Of a stretch of 64,000 bases of DNA, positions 17,741-26,817 are shown piece by piece. This DNA comes from Salinibacter pepae (GTDB lineage Bacteria > Bacteroidota > Rhodothermia > Rhodothermales > Salinibacteraceae): contig NZ_CAMTTE010000001.1 of assembly GCF_947077775.1 (NCBI RefSeq), positions 744,001 to 808,000 of the forward strand. Direction: 5' to 3'. The first letter of the stretch is position 1; each line of letters starts with the position of its first letter. The notes below the pieces were generated by a model. That model did no database searches. It worked only from the letters and a program-made list of their open reading frames with translations, and had not been told where the DNA came from. The position numbers and the translations under genes are program-made.

Positions 17741-18464
17741 CGTGACCGACGAACAGCGCTCCGGACCGACCTCTGAAGCCGAGGACGCAATTCTGCGCCT
17801 CGACGACATCCGGAAGACTTATACCAATGGGGTCGACGAGGAGGTGCTGTTCGGTGTCGATCTCAAGCTGCGGACCGGCGACTTTGCTGTGCTGGTGGGG
17901 AAGAGTGGGTCGGGCAAAACAACCCTGCTGAACATCATCGGCCTCCTCGATACCCCGACCGCCGGGCGGCTCTTCCTCGACGACCGCGAGACCTCGACGC
18001 TCGACGAAGACGAGCGGGCACAGCTCCGCCGGGAGTACATCGGGTTTATCTTTCAGTTTCACCATCTCCTCTCCGACTTCAACGTCCTCGAGAACGTCCT
18101 GATGCCGTGTCGCATCCGCGGGAAAGAGCATGAGGAGGCGGCCCACGACCGGGCCGTCGAGATGCTTCAGATGGTGGGCCTTGGGGAGAAGATCCAGACC
18201 CCTGTCAACGAGCTCTCCGGGGGCCAGCAGCAACGCGTTGCCACGGTTCGCGCCTTCGCCAACGACCCGACGGTCGTGCTGGCCGACGAGCCAACCGGCA
18301 GCCTCGATTCGGAGACCTCACGGTCGGTCATGGATTTGATGCGGGACATCAACCGCGAGACGGGCACCGCCTTCCTAATGGTGACCCACGATCCCGAGCT
18401 TACCGACTACGCCGACCGCGTCGTCGAACTCCAGGACGGCCGCATTGTCGGCAACGAGGGGTAG
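17733..18464 (+). CDS. ABC transporter ATP-binding protein (LolD/MacB type)
   Basis: A 243-residue ATPase. Walker A is GKSGSGKTT, the Q-loop is I-F-Q-F-H-H-L-L, the signature is L-S-G-G-Q-Q-Q-R, Walker B is V-V-L-A-D-E-P-T-G and the switch His is in V-T-H-D-P-E. The D-E-P-T-G-S-L-D form is typical of the LolD/MacB/FtsE branch that drives FtsX-type permeases. It overlaps the permease gene by 8 bp, so translational coupling is likely. Together with the two preceding genes it forms a complete inner-membrane exporter; the cargo is unknown. Confidence 0.96.
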   Translation: MDDVTDEQRSGPTSEAEDAILRLDDIRKTYTNGVDEEVLFGVDLKLRTGDFAVLVGKSGSGKTTLLNIIGLLDTPTAGRLFLDDRETSTLDEDERAQLRREYIGFIFQFHHLLSDFNVLENVLMPCRIRGKEHEEAAHDRAVEMLQMVGLGEKIQTPVNELSGGQQQRVATVRAFANDPTVVLADEPTGSLDSETSRSVMDLMRDINRETGTAFLMVTHDPELTDYADRVVELQDGRIVGNEG

Positions 18465-18514
18465 CATCGGGCTCGGTTGTCCGGCCGCCGTTCCGCATTG
18501 CCGCCACGGAGGTA

Positions 18515-18533
18515 GCGGGGTCCGTTTCCCCGC
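18515..18533. terminator. Possible GC hairpin after the ABC exporter operon
   Basis: GCGGGG-TCCGTTT-CCCCGC, a perfect 6-base stem with a 7-base loop, 50 bp after the ATPase stop. There is no following T-tract; the assignment rests on position and stem only. Confidence 0.3.
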
Positions 18534-18637
18534 CCCTTCATTCATTTGACCCGCAGGGAGAACGGACGCACCGGGTTCTCCGATCGTCTGATCTGCCTGG
18601 GTGCCGTCTTTCGCCCTCAAAAATTTGGGGTTCGTCC

Positions 18638-20437
18638 ATGCCGTCCGTGAGCGCAGGCGCGCTTCTCGTGTTTCTGATCATTCTCGCGGCGCTGATCCTG
18701 TTTGTCACGGAGCCGGTGCCGGTTGACGTGACGGCCCTCGGCGTCATGGTGACGCTCATGGTGCTGAGGCCGTGGACGGGCATCTCGCCGAGCGAGGGGG
18801 TGTCCGGCTTCTCGAATGCCGCCACCATTACCATCCTCGCCATGATGATTTTGAGCGAGGGCGTGCGCCGAACCGGCGTGATCCAGCGGATTCAATCCAT
18901 CGTTTCGTCCTACACCGGCGCGAACGTCCACAAGCAGCTCGGGGCGACGATCGGTCTCGCGGGTCCGCTCTCAGGCATCATCAACAACACCGCGGCGGTC
19001 GCCATTCTGCTGCCGATGGTAAGCGACCTCGCCCACGAGAACCGCACCTCGCCGTCGAAGCTCCTCCTGCCGCTGTCCTACGCGTCGATGGCGGGGGGCA
19101 TGCTTACGCTCATCGGCACGTCTACCAACCTGCTGGCCAGCAGCATTTCCGGGGAGCTCATCGGGCAGTCCTTTTCGATGTTTGAGTTCACGCACCTCGG
19201 CCTCATCGTTTTCGGGGCCTGTGCCCTCTACCTGCTTACCGTGGGGTACTGGCTCGCGCCGTCTCACGTCATCCCCCGCAGCGAACGGGAATCGACGCGG
19301 CAAGACGTTTTTCTCACGGAGGTCACCGTCGGGGACGAGTCGCCCTTCGTGGGACAGGCGCTGGAGGAAGCGCTCGACCGGGTCGACTTTGAGGCCAATG
19401 TGACCCAGCTCATTCGCGACGGGGGGCACCGGCGGGAGCCTCCGCTCTCGACGACGATCCAGGCCGGGGATGCCTTCACGATCCGGCTCACCGAGGACGC
19501 GCTTCGCACCCTCTTCGACGTGGACGGAATCGACCTCGTGCCCGACGTGGCGACGGAAGCGGACCTGCAGACCCTGGGGCCCGACGAGACGCTCGTCGAG
19601 ATCGTCGTCACGTCGGGGTCGGACCTCGTCGGGGAAACGATCGCGTCGGCGGGGCTTCAGGACTTCTATCGGGCGGCGGTCCTCGCCCTCCGACGCGGGG
19701 CCGAGATCGCCCACGAGCGCCTCACCGACTTCGCGCTGCGGCCGGGCGACGTGCTCCTCATCGAGTCGAAGGCCGAGACCGTCGACCGGCTGGCGAACGA
19801 CCCGAACGTGCTCGTGGCGGGGGAGCTCGAGCTTCAGCGCTTCCGCTCGGCAAAGCTGCCCCTCGCGGTCGGGACCGTCCTGGCGGTGGTAGGACTGGCC
19901 GCGTTCGGGGTCCTGCCGATCATGGTGGCGGCGCTCGGCGGGGTCGTCGTCATGATCGCAACCGGGGTCGTCAAGGCGGCCGAGGCCTACGAGGCGGTGC
20001 AGTGGGACGTGATCTTCCTGCTCGCGGGCGTCATTCCGCTGGGGAAGGCCCTGTCCAAAACCGGCGGGGCCGAACTCCTGGGCGCGCTCCTGGTGTCGAG
20101 CGCCGACGTTCTGCCCACCGTCCTGGTGCTGGGGCTCTTTTATCTGCTGACGGCGCTCATGACGAACCTCATCAGCAACCAGGCCAGTGTGGTGCTCCTC
20201 CTGCCCGTGGCGGTGGACGTGGCGACTCGCCTCGGGGCCAATCCCTTTGCATTCGTCCTCACGGTCACGTTTGCCGCCAGCACCGCGTTCATGTCCCCGG
20301 TCGGCTACCAGACGAACCTGTTCGTCTACGGACCCGGCGGGTATGATTTTGGGGACTACGTTCGCGTCGGCGGCCCGCTTCAGCTCCTCCTGGCTGTGGT
20401 CACGACGCTCGGCATCGTCGCTTTTTGGGGGCTCTAG
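18638..20437 (+). CDS. SLC13-type permease with TrkA-C (RCK_C) domains
   Basis: A 599-residue inner-membrane transporter of the divalent anion:Na+ symporter (DASS/ArsB-like) superfamily. Membrane helices cover residues 1-200 and 410-599. Between them lie two soluble RCK_C-like domains (about 215-300 and 305-390), the second with L-R-P-G-D-V-L-L-I-E. The N-I-I-N-N-T-A-A-V-A type re-entrant segment (G-I-I-N-N-T-A-A-V-A-I) and the C-terminal T-N-L-I-S-N-Q-A repeat are the hallmark SNT-like hairpins. Relatives carry sulfate or dicarboxylates; the substrate here is not known. Its stop codon shares a CTAG with the stop of the opposite PAP2 gene. Confidence 0.9.
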   Translation: MPSVSAGALLVFLIILAALILFVTEPVPVDVTALGVMVTLMVLRPWTGISPSEGVSGFSNAATITILAMMILSEGVRRTGVIQRIQSIVSSYTGANVHKQLGATIGLAGPLSGIINNTAAVAILLPMVSDLAHENRTSPSKLLLPLSYASMAGGMLTLIGTSTNLLASSISGELIGQSFSMFEFTHLGLIVFGACALYLLTVGYWLAPSHVIPRSERESTRQDVFLTEVTVGDESPFVGQALEEALDRVDFEANVTQLIRDGGHRREPPLSTTIQAGDAFTIRLTEDALRTLFDVDGIDLVPDVATEADLQTLGPDETLVEIVVTSGSDLVGETIASAGLQDFYRAAVLALRRGAEIAHERLTDFALRPGDVLLIESKAETVDRLANDPNVLVAGELELQRFRSAKLPLAVGTVLAVVGLAAFGVLPIMVAALGGVVVMIATGVVKAAEAYEAVQWDVIFLLAGVIPLGKALSKTGGAELLGALLVSSADVLPTVLVLGLFYLLTALMTNLISNQASVVLLLPVAVDVATRLGANPFAFVLTVTFAASTAFMSPVGYQTNLFVYGPGGYDFGDYVRVGGPLQLLLAVVTTLGIVAFWGL

Positions 20438-21090
20438 AGCATTGTCTGCTCCGGTGCACCGACCGCGAGCTTCTCCGGCCCCACCGCGCCCCAGCGGTGC
20501 AACGCCATCCACAAAAGCGCCAGCCACGCGATGCCCAGCAGGAGCCCGGCCACCACATCGGTCGGGTAGTGGACGCGCAGCACGAGCCGGCTCCACCCGG
20601 TCGCCAGGATCAGCAGGCCGGTGGCCAGCGCGAGCAGCCCTCGGCTCCAGTGCGCGCTCCATCGGATCCAGCCCCCATACAACAACGCCCCATACACCAC
20701 GACGGCGGTGAAGGCGTGGCCGCTCGGAAAGCTAAGGTTTTGCATCAGCAGGTCGGGGGCGTGCGGTCGCGTGCGGTTAAAAACCAGCTTTAGGCCCAGA
20801 ACCGCAATTTGTCCCCCGAGGAACCCGGCTCCCCAAACGACCGCCGCAGGCCGGTGGGCGCGGCGCCACAGGACGCCCGCCAGCGCCACTGCGATCGGGA
20901 TCGTGACGGGCAGGCCGCCCGCGTGCGTGAGCGCCTCGGCCCAGGGGACGAGCCCCGCGGGCGTCCGCGCGTGTACCCAGCGGAGGCCTGCAGCATCGAG
21001 GCGGCGCCAGGCGGGTGCGTACACCCACAGCGCAGCCAGCGTCACGAATCCGCTTCCACTGATCAAGGCGACCCGTGCGGCGCGTTTCAT
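20434..21090 (-). CDS. PAP2 (type 2 phosphatidic acid phosphatase) family membrane protein
   Basis: A 218-residue membrane phosphatase with about six helices. All three PAP2 motifs are present: K-L-V-F-N-R-T-R-P (motif C1), S-F-P-S-G-H-A-F-T (C2, with the catalytic His) and S-R-L-V-L-R-V-H-Y-P-T-D-V-V-A-G (C3). Members remove phosphate from phosphatidic acid, undecaprenyl pyrophosphate or similar lipids on the outer face of the inner membrane; which lipid is not evident. It converges with the SLC13 gene and overlaps it by 4 bp at a shared CTAG. Confidence 0.93.
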   Translation of the reverse strand: MKRAARVALISGSGFVTLAALWVYAPAWRRLDAAGLRWVHARTPAGLVPWAEALTHAGGLPVTIPIAVALAGVLWRRAHRPAAVVWGAGFLGGQIAVLGLKLVFNRTRPHAPDLLMQNLSFPSGHAFTAVVVYGALLYGGWIRWSAHWSRGLLALATGLLILATGWSRLVLRVHYPTDVVAGLLLGIAWLALLWMALHRWGAVGPEKLAVGAPEQTML

Positions 21091-21692
21091 CGAGAGCTGG
21101 GGGAAGGCGTGGTGCGGGACGAGGCTCCGGCGCTCGGCTCAGGAGGAGGCTGCGTTCCATGACCGACGCAGAAGGCGAGGCCGGAGAGGCGATCGCGGGC
21201 CATCGTTGAGGGGAGAACTACGCGGCAGAGGGACCTCTCGCCGCGCAGTGCAGTAGCGAAACTCCAAATGCGCTGAATCTTTTGCACGGTACGGATGCTG
21301 GTTCCAAGTCTAAACGGCACCTCCTGAGGGGAGGTCACTGCGTTTTCTACACCGCGCGACCGTTCGACGGTTTGCAAGAGCCCCATTCGTTGACGAACAG
21401 CGTCATCCTCCGGATCCCGACATTGTCGCACGGCCTGAGTGGGCGGAGCGGCCTGGATCAGGGTCTCGCTAGACCGGTGTAGCATCGCGTGGTAGGGGAC
21501 CGCACGGCCGATTTACTGATGCGTGAATGGGGTTCTAAAGACGGTTCCGCATAACGCAGCACCCGGTCCACCGCGCATCGGGAATGGTGTTTCCCTGCCT
21601 ATCCACGGATCAGTAAACGGAGAACGTTCGGTCGGGGGCGACGCGAATGACACGTCTTTGCCTCACGGAGCTTTTCCCCGTTCCCCTTTGCC
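21091..21692. other. Intergenic region with inverted repeat, no gene seen
   Basis: About 600 bp between the PAP2 start and the P-type ATPase start, leading to both genes. The open frames here lack GC-rich third positions and resemble nothing I know. The base composition is less G+C-rich than in the neighbours. The right third holds the 21512-21617 inverted repeat described separately. The region should hold the two divergent promoters. Confidence 0.5.
21512..21617. repeat. Imperfect 14-base inverted repeat upstream of the P-type ATPase
   Basis: TTTACTGATGCGTG at 21512-21525 and CACGGATCAGTAAA at 21604-21617 are inverted copies with one mismatch, enclosing 78 bases. The right arm is 75 bp before the ATPase start. 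This could be a pair of regulator half-sites, or the ends of a small non-autonomous element. No target duplication is obvious. Confidence 0.45.
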
Positions 21693-24377
21693 ATGAGTGA
21701 CCCCGTCGCTTCCGAGCCTCCGACCACGGATGCGGCCTCTGCTTCGAAGACCGCGCCGTGGAGCGCGGCGCCGGAAGCGGTGCTTTCGGCACTGGAAAGC
21801 ACGGCGGACGGGCTCACGTCGGAGGGGGCCGAGCGGCGGCTGGACGCGGAGGGGCCCAACCGCCTGCGCGAGATTGAGCATCGGAGCGTGGCGGCCATCC
21901 TGTGGGAGCAGTTCAAGAGCCTCGTCGTGCTGCTTCTGGTCGCCGCGATGGGCGTCTCGTTCCTGTTCGGGCAGACCGTCGAGGGGCTGGCCATCGCCGC
22001 CGTGCTCGCCCTCAACACGGCCATCGGCTTTTTCACCGAATGGCGGGCCGTACGGTCGATGGAGGCCCTCCAGGAACTCGGGCAGATGACCGCCCGCGTG
22101 CGCCGGGACGGGCGGGAGCGGACCCTCCCGGCCGAGGAGCTCGTGCCGGGCGACATTGTGCAGCTCCGGGGCGGGGCCCTCGTGCCCGCCGACCTCCGGC
22201 TGATCGACGCCGACCGGCTACAGGTCGACGAGTCGGCCCTCACCGGCGAGTCGGTGCCGGTCGACAAGGACCCGGCCCCAGTGGCCCCCGACGCGCCCCT
22301 CGCCGAACGGCACAGCATGGCCTACAAGGGCACGGCGGTCGCAAAGGGACGCGGAACGGGACTCGTGGTGGGGACGGGCATGGAGACAGAACTCGGGGCC
22401 ATCTCCGCCATGGTGGAGACGGCCGGGCAGAACGACACGCCGCTCGAGCAGAAGCTCGACCAGCTGGGGCGGCGGCTCGTGTGGCTTACCCTCGCCATCG
22501 CCGGGGCCGTCGCCGGCACGGGCCTGCTGGCCGGCCGCGACCTGCTTCTGATGGTCGAAACGGGGATCGCCCTCGCGGTGGCGGCCATTCCCGAGGGCCT
22601 GCCCATCGTCGCCACCGTCGCACTGGCCCACGGCATGTGGGTCATGCTCCGGCGCAACGCGTACATCCGCCGCCTCTCCGCCGTCGAGACGCTCGGGGCC
22701 ACCACGCTCATTTGCACCGACAAGACCGGCACCCTCACCGAAAACCGGATGACCGCGCGCCGCATGGTACTCGCGGGCGAGACGGTAGACCTGGAGCCGC
22801 TTCCTGAGGACACACCGGGGTGCCTCCGCGACGCCATCGACGTGGGCGTCCTCTGCAACGGCGCCGAGTGGTCCCCGGGCGCCCCCGATCAGCACCGCGG
22901 GGACCCGCTGGAGGTGGCCCTCCTGCAGCTCGGGGCACAGGCCGGGCGGCCCCGCGAGGCCCTTCTCGAGGACACTCCGGTCGTCCGGACGGTCGAGTTC
23001 AACCGGGAGACGAAGATGATGGCGACCTACCACGAGAAAGAGGCGGCGCTCCGGGTGGCGGTGAAGGGGGCGCCCGAGGCCGTCCTTGAGGCCTGCGACC
23101 GCGTGCACACCGAGGACGGTTCTCGGCCCCTCGATCCAGACGGACGCGCAGAGTGGCTTGAAAAAAGCGACGCCCTCGCCCAAGACGGCCTGCGCGTGCT
23201 CGCCCTCGCCCAAAAGACCGTGGGCGACGCCGAGGCCTCCCCGTACGAGGGGCTGGGCCTGCTCGGGCTGGTCGGGCTCCTGGACCCGCCGCGCGAGGAC
23301 GTGCGCCCTGTGATTGAACGGTGTCAGGAGGCCGGCATCCGCGTCGTCATGGTCACGGGTGACCATCCGGAGACGGCCCGCACCATTGCCGGGGCCGTGG
23401 GGCTGCGGATGAACGATCACGCCGTAGAGCAGGGGAGGACGTTCGCATCGATCGAGGCCCTGGACGAGGCCGACCGGGCCCGCCTGCTCCGGGCCGCCGT
23501 CTTCGCACGGGTGACCCCGAAACAGAAGCTCGACCTGGTCGACCTGTACCAGGCGTCCGGGCAGGTGGTGGCCATGACGGGCGACGGCGTGAACGACGCT
23601 CCCGCCCTCCGCAGCGCCGACATTGGGGTCGCAATGGGGCAGCGCGGCACGGACGTGGCCCGCGAGGCGGCGGACATGGTTCTGCAGGACGATGCCTTGT
23701 CCTCCATCGTGGCGGCCATCAGGCAGGGCCGGATCATTTTCGACAACATCCGCAAGTTTGTCGTCTACCTCCTCTCCGGCAACGTGGGGGAAATCCTGGC
23801 CGTAGGAGCGGCCGCCGGGGTCGGCTTTCCGCTCCCCCTCCTCCCCCTACAGATTCTCTACCTGAACGTCCTGAACGACGTTTTTCCCGCTCTGGCCCTG
23901 GGCGTGGGACGCGGCACCGGGGCGGTGATGGACCGGCCGCCGCGCGACCCAGAAGAGGCAGTGGTGACGCCGTATCACTGGGGCCTCATCGGCGGCTACG
24001 GCGTCGTCATCGCCCTTACGATCCTCGGCGCCTTCCTCGCCGCCCTGCAGGGGGTCGGGATGCCCGTCGACCAGGCGGTCACCGTCTCGTTCCTCACGCT
24101 CTCCATCAGCCGGCTGCTACACGTCTTCAACATGCGACGCCCAGAGAGCGGCCTCCTCGACAACGAAATCTCACGCACGCCCCACGTGTGGGGGGCGCTC
24201 GCCCTGTGTCTCGGGTTGCTCCTGCTGGCCGTCTACTGGACGCCGCTGGCGACCGTCCTGTCGGTGGTGCCGCCGGGCCTCAACGGCTGGCTCTTGATTG
24301 GGGGCGCGAGCGTCGTGCCGCTCGTTCTGGGACAGGCGTACCTGGGCTGGCGGGCCCTCTGGAGGTCCTCGGCGTAG
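21693..24377 (+). CDS. Cation-translocating P-type ATPase (type IIA/IIB, Ca2+-ATPase-like)
   Basis: An 894-residue pump of normal type II length. In order it has an N-terminal cation-ATPase domain, helices M1-M2 (about 70-110), an actuator domain with D-E-S-A-L-T-G-E-S, and M3-M4 with the ion-site motif A-A-I-P-E-G-L-P. The phosphorylated Asp343 is in C-T-D-K-T-G-T-L-T-E-N, the nucleotide-binding K-G-A-P-E is present, the hinge motif is T-G-D-G-V-N-D-A-P-A-L, and six C-terminal helices follow. The PEGLP motif fits calcium pumps and bacterial relatives, but Mn or Na/K specificity cannot be excluded. Export of a divalent cation at high salt is the natural role. No regulator is adjacent. Confidence 0.93.
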   Translation: MSDPVASEPPTTDAASASKTAPWSAAPEAVLSALESTADGLTSEGAERRLDAEGPNRLREIEHRSVAAILWEQFKSLVVLLLVAAMGVSFLFGQTVEGLAIAAVLALNTAIGFFTEWRAVRSMEALQELGQMTARVRRDGRERTLPAEELVPGDIVQLRGGALVPADLRLIDADRLQVDESALTGESVPVDKDPAPVAPDAPLAERHSMAYKGTAVAKGRGTGLVVGTGMETELGAISAMVETAGQNDTPLEQKLDQLGRRLVWLTLAIAGAVAGTGLLAGRDLLLMVETGIALAVAAIPEGLPIVATVALAHGMWVMLRRNAYIRRLSAVETLGATTLICTDKTGTLTENRMTARRMVLAGETVDLEPLPEDTPGCLRDAIDVGVLCNGAEWSPGAPDQHRGDPLEVALLQLGAQAGRPREALLEDTPVVRTVEFNRETKMMATYHEKEAALRVAVKGAPEAVLEACDRVHTEDGSRPLDPDGRAEWLEKSDALAQDGLRVLALAQKTVGDAEASPYEGLGLLGLVGLLDPPREDVRPVIERCQEAGIRVVMVTGDHPETARTIAGAVGLRMNDHAVEQGRTFASIEALDEADRARLLRAAVFARVTPKQKLDLVDLYQASGQVVAMTGDGVNDAPALRSADIGVAMGQRGTDVAREAADMVLQDDALSSIVAAIRQGRIIFDNIRKFVVYLLSGNVGEILAVGAAAGVGFPLPLLPLQILYLNVLNDVFPALALGVGRGTGAVMDRPPRDPEEAVVTPYHWGLIGGYGVVIALTILGAFLAALQGVGMPVDQAVTVSFLTLSISRLLHVFNMRRPESGLLDNEISRTPHVWGALALCLGLLLLAVYWTPLATVLSVVPPGLNGWLLIGGASVVPLVLGQAYLGWRALWRSSA

Positions 24378-24434
24378 TGCCTTCCGACATACGTCCCGCG
24401 ACAGCATCATGCCATGCTGCCCTCTACGCACCTG

Positions 24435-24488
24435 TGATGCGTGAAACATGATGCGTGAAGACGTCAATCACAGGCTCACTCTTCACGC
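24435..24488. repeat. Short repeats in the leader of the glycosyltransferase gene
   Basis: TGATGCGTGAA occurs twice (24435-24445 and 24449-24459, 14-base period), and an inverted core TTCACGC follows at 24482-24488. The same 11-mer is at 21517-21527 upstream of the P-type ATPase. The copies precede the chosen start at 24538. They could be a regulatory motif or a dispersed repeat family. Confidence 0.45.
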
Positions 24489-24537
24489 CTCACGTGCCGC
24501 TCCTCGCGCTTCATGCCCGCCCGTTCCCATCTCCGAC

Positions 24538-25797
24538 ATGCCGCCCAGCGCCTCCCAAGACCTCGACCTCGCCCACCGCGACACCCGCCGCACCGTCCAG
24601 CTGGACGACTACACCCGCTTCCTGGATCGGGAGCGGATTGAGCGCATCTACGAGAAGGCCGAGGCCCTGCAGCACCTCCACGTGGTCCACGTCAACTCCA
24701 CGTTCTACGGCGGGGGCGTGGCCGAGCTGCTCGACGACCTCACGCTGCTGATGAACAACGTGGGCATCACCACGGGCTGGCGCGTCATCCAGGGGGCGCC
24801 CGACTTCTTCAGCATCACCAAGAAGATGCACAATGCCCTGCAGGGCGGCTCGATCCACCTGACCGACCTGAAGAAGAAGCACTACGAAGACATTGTCTAC
24901 AAGAACGCAGTCCGTACCCACCTGGACCGGCACAACATGGTGGTCGTCCACGACCCCCAGCCGCTGCCCCTGATCCAGCACTACCACCGGAATGGCCCGT
25001 GGATCTGGCAGTGTCACGTGGACCTGTCGGCCCCCGACCGCGAGCTGTGGCGCTACCTGCAGTCGTTCATCGAGCACTACGACGGCGTGGTGGTGAGCCT
25101 CGACGCGTACACGCAGTCGCTCGACACGCCGCAGCGCACGATTACGCCCGCGATCGATCCCTTCGCGATTAAGAACAAGGAGCTGAGCGAGGCCGAGATC
25201 AACGAGCGCCTTGCCCACTACGACATTCCACGGGACCAGCCGCTCGTGGTCCAGATCTCGCGGTTCGACCGGTGGAAGGACCCCGAGGGCGTGATCGAGG
25301 CCTTTAAGAAGGCCCACGAGGAGGTCGACGCAACGCTCGTGCTGCTCGGCAACGTGGCCACCGACGACCCGGAGGGCAAGGAGGTGTACGAGTCGCTCCT
25401 CGACGAGGAAACCGAGCGCATTCGCATCTTGAGCGTAGAGGACACGGCCCTCGTCAACGCGCTGCAGCGGCGCGCGGCCGTCGTGCTGCAGAAGTCGCTC
25501 CGCGAGGGGTTCGGGCTCACCGTTACCGAGGCGATGTGGAAGGGCAGCGCCGTCGTCGGCGGCAACGTGGGCGGCATTCGCCACCAGATCGAGGATGGTG
25601 AGAATGGCTTTCTGGTCGACTCGATCGACGAGGCGGCCGCACGGATCGTGGAGCTCATTCGGAATCCCGGCCTCCGAGAGACGCTCGGCATGAAGGCCCG
25701 AGCGACCGTCCGCGAGCGGTTTCTGCTCCCGCACATGCTGGAGGACTACCTCGATCTCTTCGGCGGCTTCGAGACGCTCTACCGGCTGAACGATTGA
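24538..25797 (+). CDS. GT4 glycosyltransferase, trehalose synthase (TreT)-like
   Basis: A 419-residue retaining glycosyltransferase. The N-terminal half has H-V-N-S-T-F-Y-G-G-G-V-A-E-L-L and F-F-S-I-T-K-K-M-H-N-A-L-Q-G, which match the TreT type enzyme of Thermococcales/Thermoproteus and relatives. That enzyme joins glucose from an NDP-glucose to glucose, making trehalose. The C-terminal half has the GT4 E-x7-E motif (E-G-F-G-L-T-V-T-E) and the donor-site G-G-N-V-G-G-I. The start at 24538 (MPPSASQD) is chosen because the upstream open frame is a repeat-rich leader. In a halophile, trehalose would be a compatible solute. Specificity is inferred from motif likeness, so a different disaccharide is possible. 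Confidence 0.82.
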   Translation: MPPSASQDLDLAHRDTRRTVQLDDYTRFLDRERIERIYEKAEALQHLHVVHVNSTFYGGGVAELLDDLTLLMNNVGITTGWRVIQGAPDFFSITKKMHNALQGGSIHLTDLKKKHYEDIVYKNAVRTHLDRHNMVVVHDPQPLPLIQHYHRNGPWIWQCHVDLSAPDRELWRYLQSFIEHYDGVVVSLDAYTQSLDTPQRTITPAIDPFAIKNKELSEAEINERLAHYDIPRDQPLVVQISRFDRWKDPEGVIEAFKKAHEEVDATLVLLGNVATDDPEGKEVYESLLDEETERIRILSVEDTALVNALQRRAAVVLQKSLREGFGLTVTEAMWKGSAVVGGNVGGIRHQIEDGENGFLVDSIDEAAARIVELIRNPGLRETLGMKARATVRERFLLPHMLEDYLDLFGGFETLYRLND

Positions 25798-25889
25798 CCC
25801 CTCCAGGGGCGGCAATGGAACCCGTCTCGCCCCACGCCGGTCCCGCGTAACGGAGGCAGTGATCTTTTCAGGGACCAGGCACTGGTGTT

Positions 25890-26813
25890 GTGAAGCGGAT
25901 TCTATTCGTCTTTCTGGATGGGATCGGGCTGGGCCCGGCCGGACCGGAAAACCCGCTCTCGAACGACGCCGGCGCGGCCTTTCGGCGGCTGGCCGGCGGG
26001 GCGCCCTGGGTTCGGGGGCTCCCCAAGCGGGCCGCCCCCAACCGCGTCGTCCGCCCCCTCGACGCCACACTGGGGATGGACGGACTGCCCCAGAGCGGCA
26101 CCGGACAGGCGACCCTCTTCACCGGCGTGAACTGTGCCGAGCGGGTGGGGCGCCACTTCGGGCCGTACCCTCACTCCGCCACCCACGACGTGCTGGACCA
26201 CGAGAACCTCTTCCATCGCGTCCAGGCCTTGCCCGCGGTCCCCGACGGGGGCGTCGCGTTCGCGAACGCGTTTCCGCCCCAGTTCTTCGAGGCCCCGTCG
26301 CGGCGGTGGACCGTCACGACGCGCTGCTGCGCGGGGGCCGGCGTGCCGCTTCGCGACCAGGAGGCCCTGCGGGCCCGCCGGGCCGTGCCCGCCGACCTGA
26401 CGGCGGAGGGGTGGCGGGACGCGCTCCAGCTCGACGTGTCCCCCCGCACCCCCGCCGACACTGCCCAGGCACTGTTCGACACCCACCGCAGTCACGTGCT
26501 CACGCTGTTCGAGTTCTTCCACACGGACAAGGTGGGGCACCGCCGAATTGACCTCGCCCCGGGCGTGCTCTTGGAGCGACTGAACCGCTTCCTGGGGCGG
26601 TTGCTCGAGCTCCTCGACCCCACCCAGGACACCCTCGTCGTGACGAGTGACCACGGCAACCTAGAGGACACCCGCCACACCCAGCACACCCGCAACCCCG
26701 TGCCGCTTCTGGCCTGCGGATGGGCCGCGCCGCACCTGGCCGATGCCCACACGCTGGCCGACGTGACCCCCGGCATCGTCGCGGCGTTCCGGACCGGACT
26801 CGACGGCCGGTGA
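25890..26813 (+). CDS. Alkaline-phosphatase-superfamily metalloenzyme (iPGM-like fold)
   Basis: A 307-residue protein starting at a GTG. It has the metal-binding signatures of the alkaline phosphatase/phosphoglycerate mutase superfamily: F-L-D-G-I-G-L-G (first Asp), S-G-T-G-Q-A-T (nucleophile region), F-F-H-T-D-K-V-G-H, T-S-D-H-G-N-L-E-D and a final H-T-R-N-P-V-P. It is shorter than cofactor-independent PGM and lacks its insert domain, so it is probably a hydrolase or mutase of unknown substrate. It follows the TreT-like gene by 92 bp; a role in sugar-phosphate handling is possible but not shown. Confidence 0.85.
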   Translation: MKRILFVFLDGIGLGPAGPENPLSNDAGAAFRRLAGGAPWVRGLPKRAAPNRVVRPLDATLGMDGLPQSGTGQATLFTGVNCAERVGRHFGPYPHSATHDVLDHENLFHRVQALPAVPDGGVAFANAFPPQFFEAPSRRWTVTTRCCAGAGVPLRDQEALRARRAVPADLTAEGWRDALQLDVSPRTPADTAQALFDTHRSHVLTLFEFFHTDKVGHRRIDLAPGVLLERLNRFLGRLLELLDPTQDTLVVTSDHGNLEDTRHTQHTRNPVPLLACGWAAPHLADAHTLADVTPGIVAAFRTGLDGR

Positions 26814-26817
26814 CGTG

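Noticed and set aside
21087-21485. Open frame between PAP2 and the P-type ATPase considered as a transposase remnant
   Set aside because: No transposase motif, no flanking IS ends, and codon third positions are not GC-rich.
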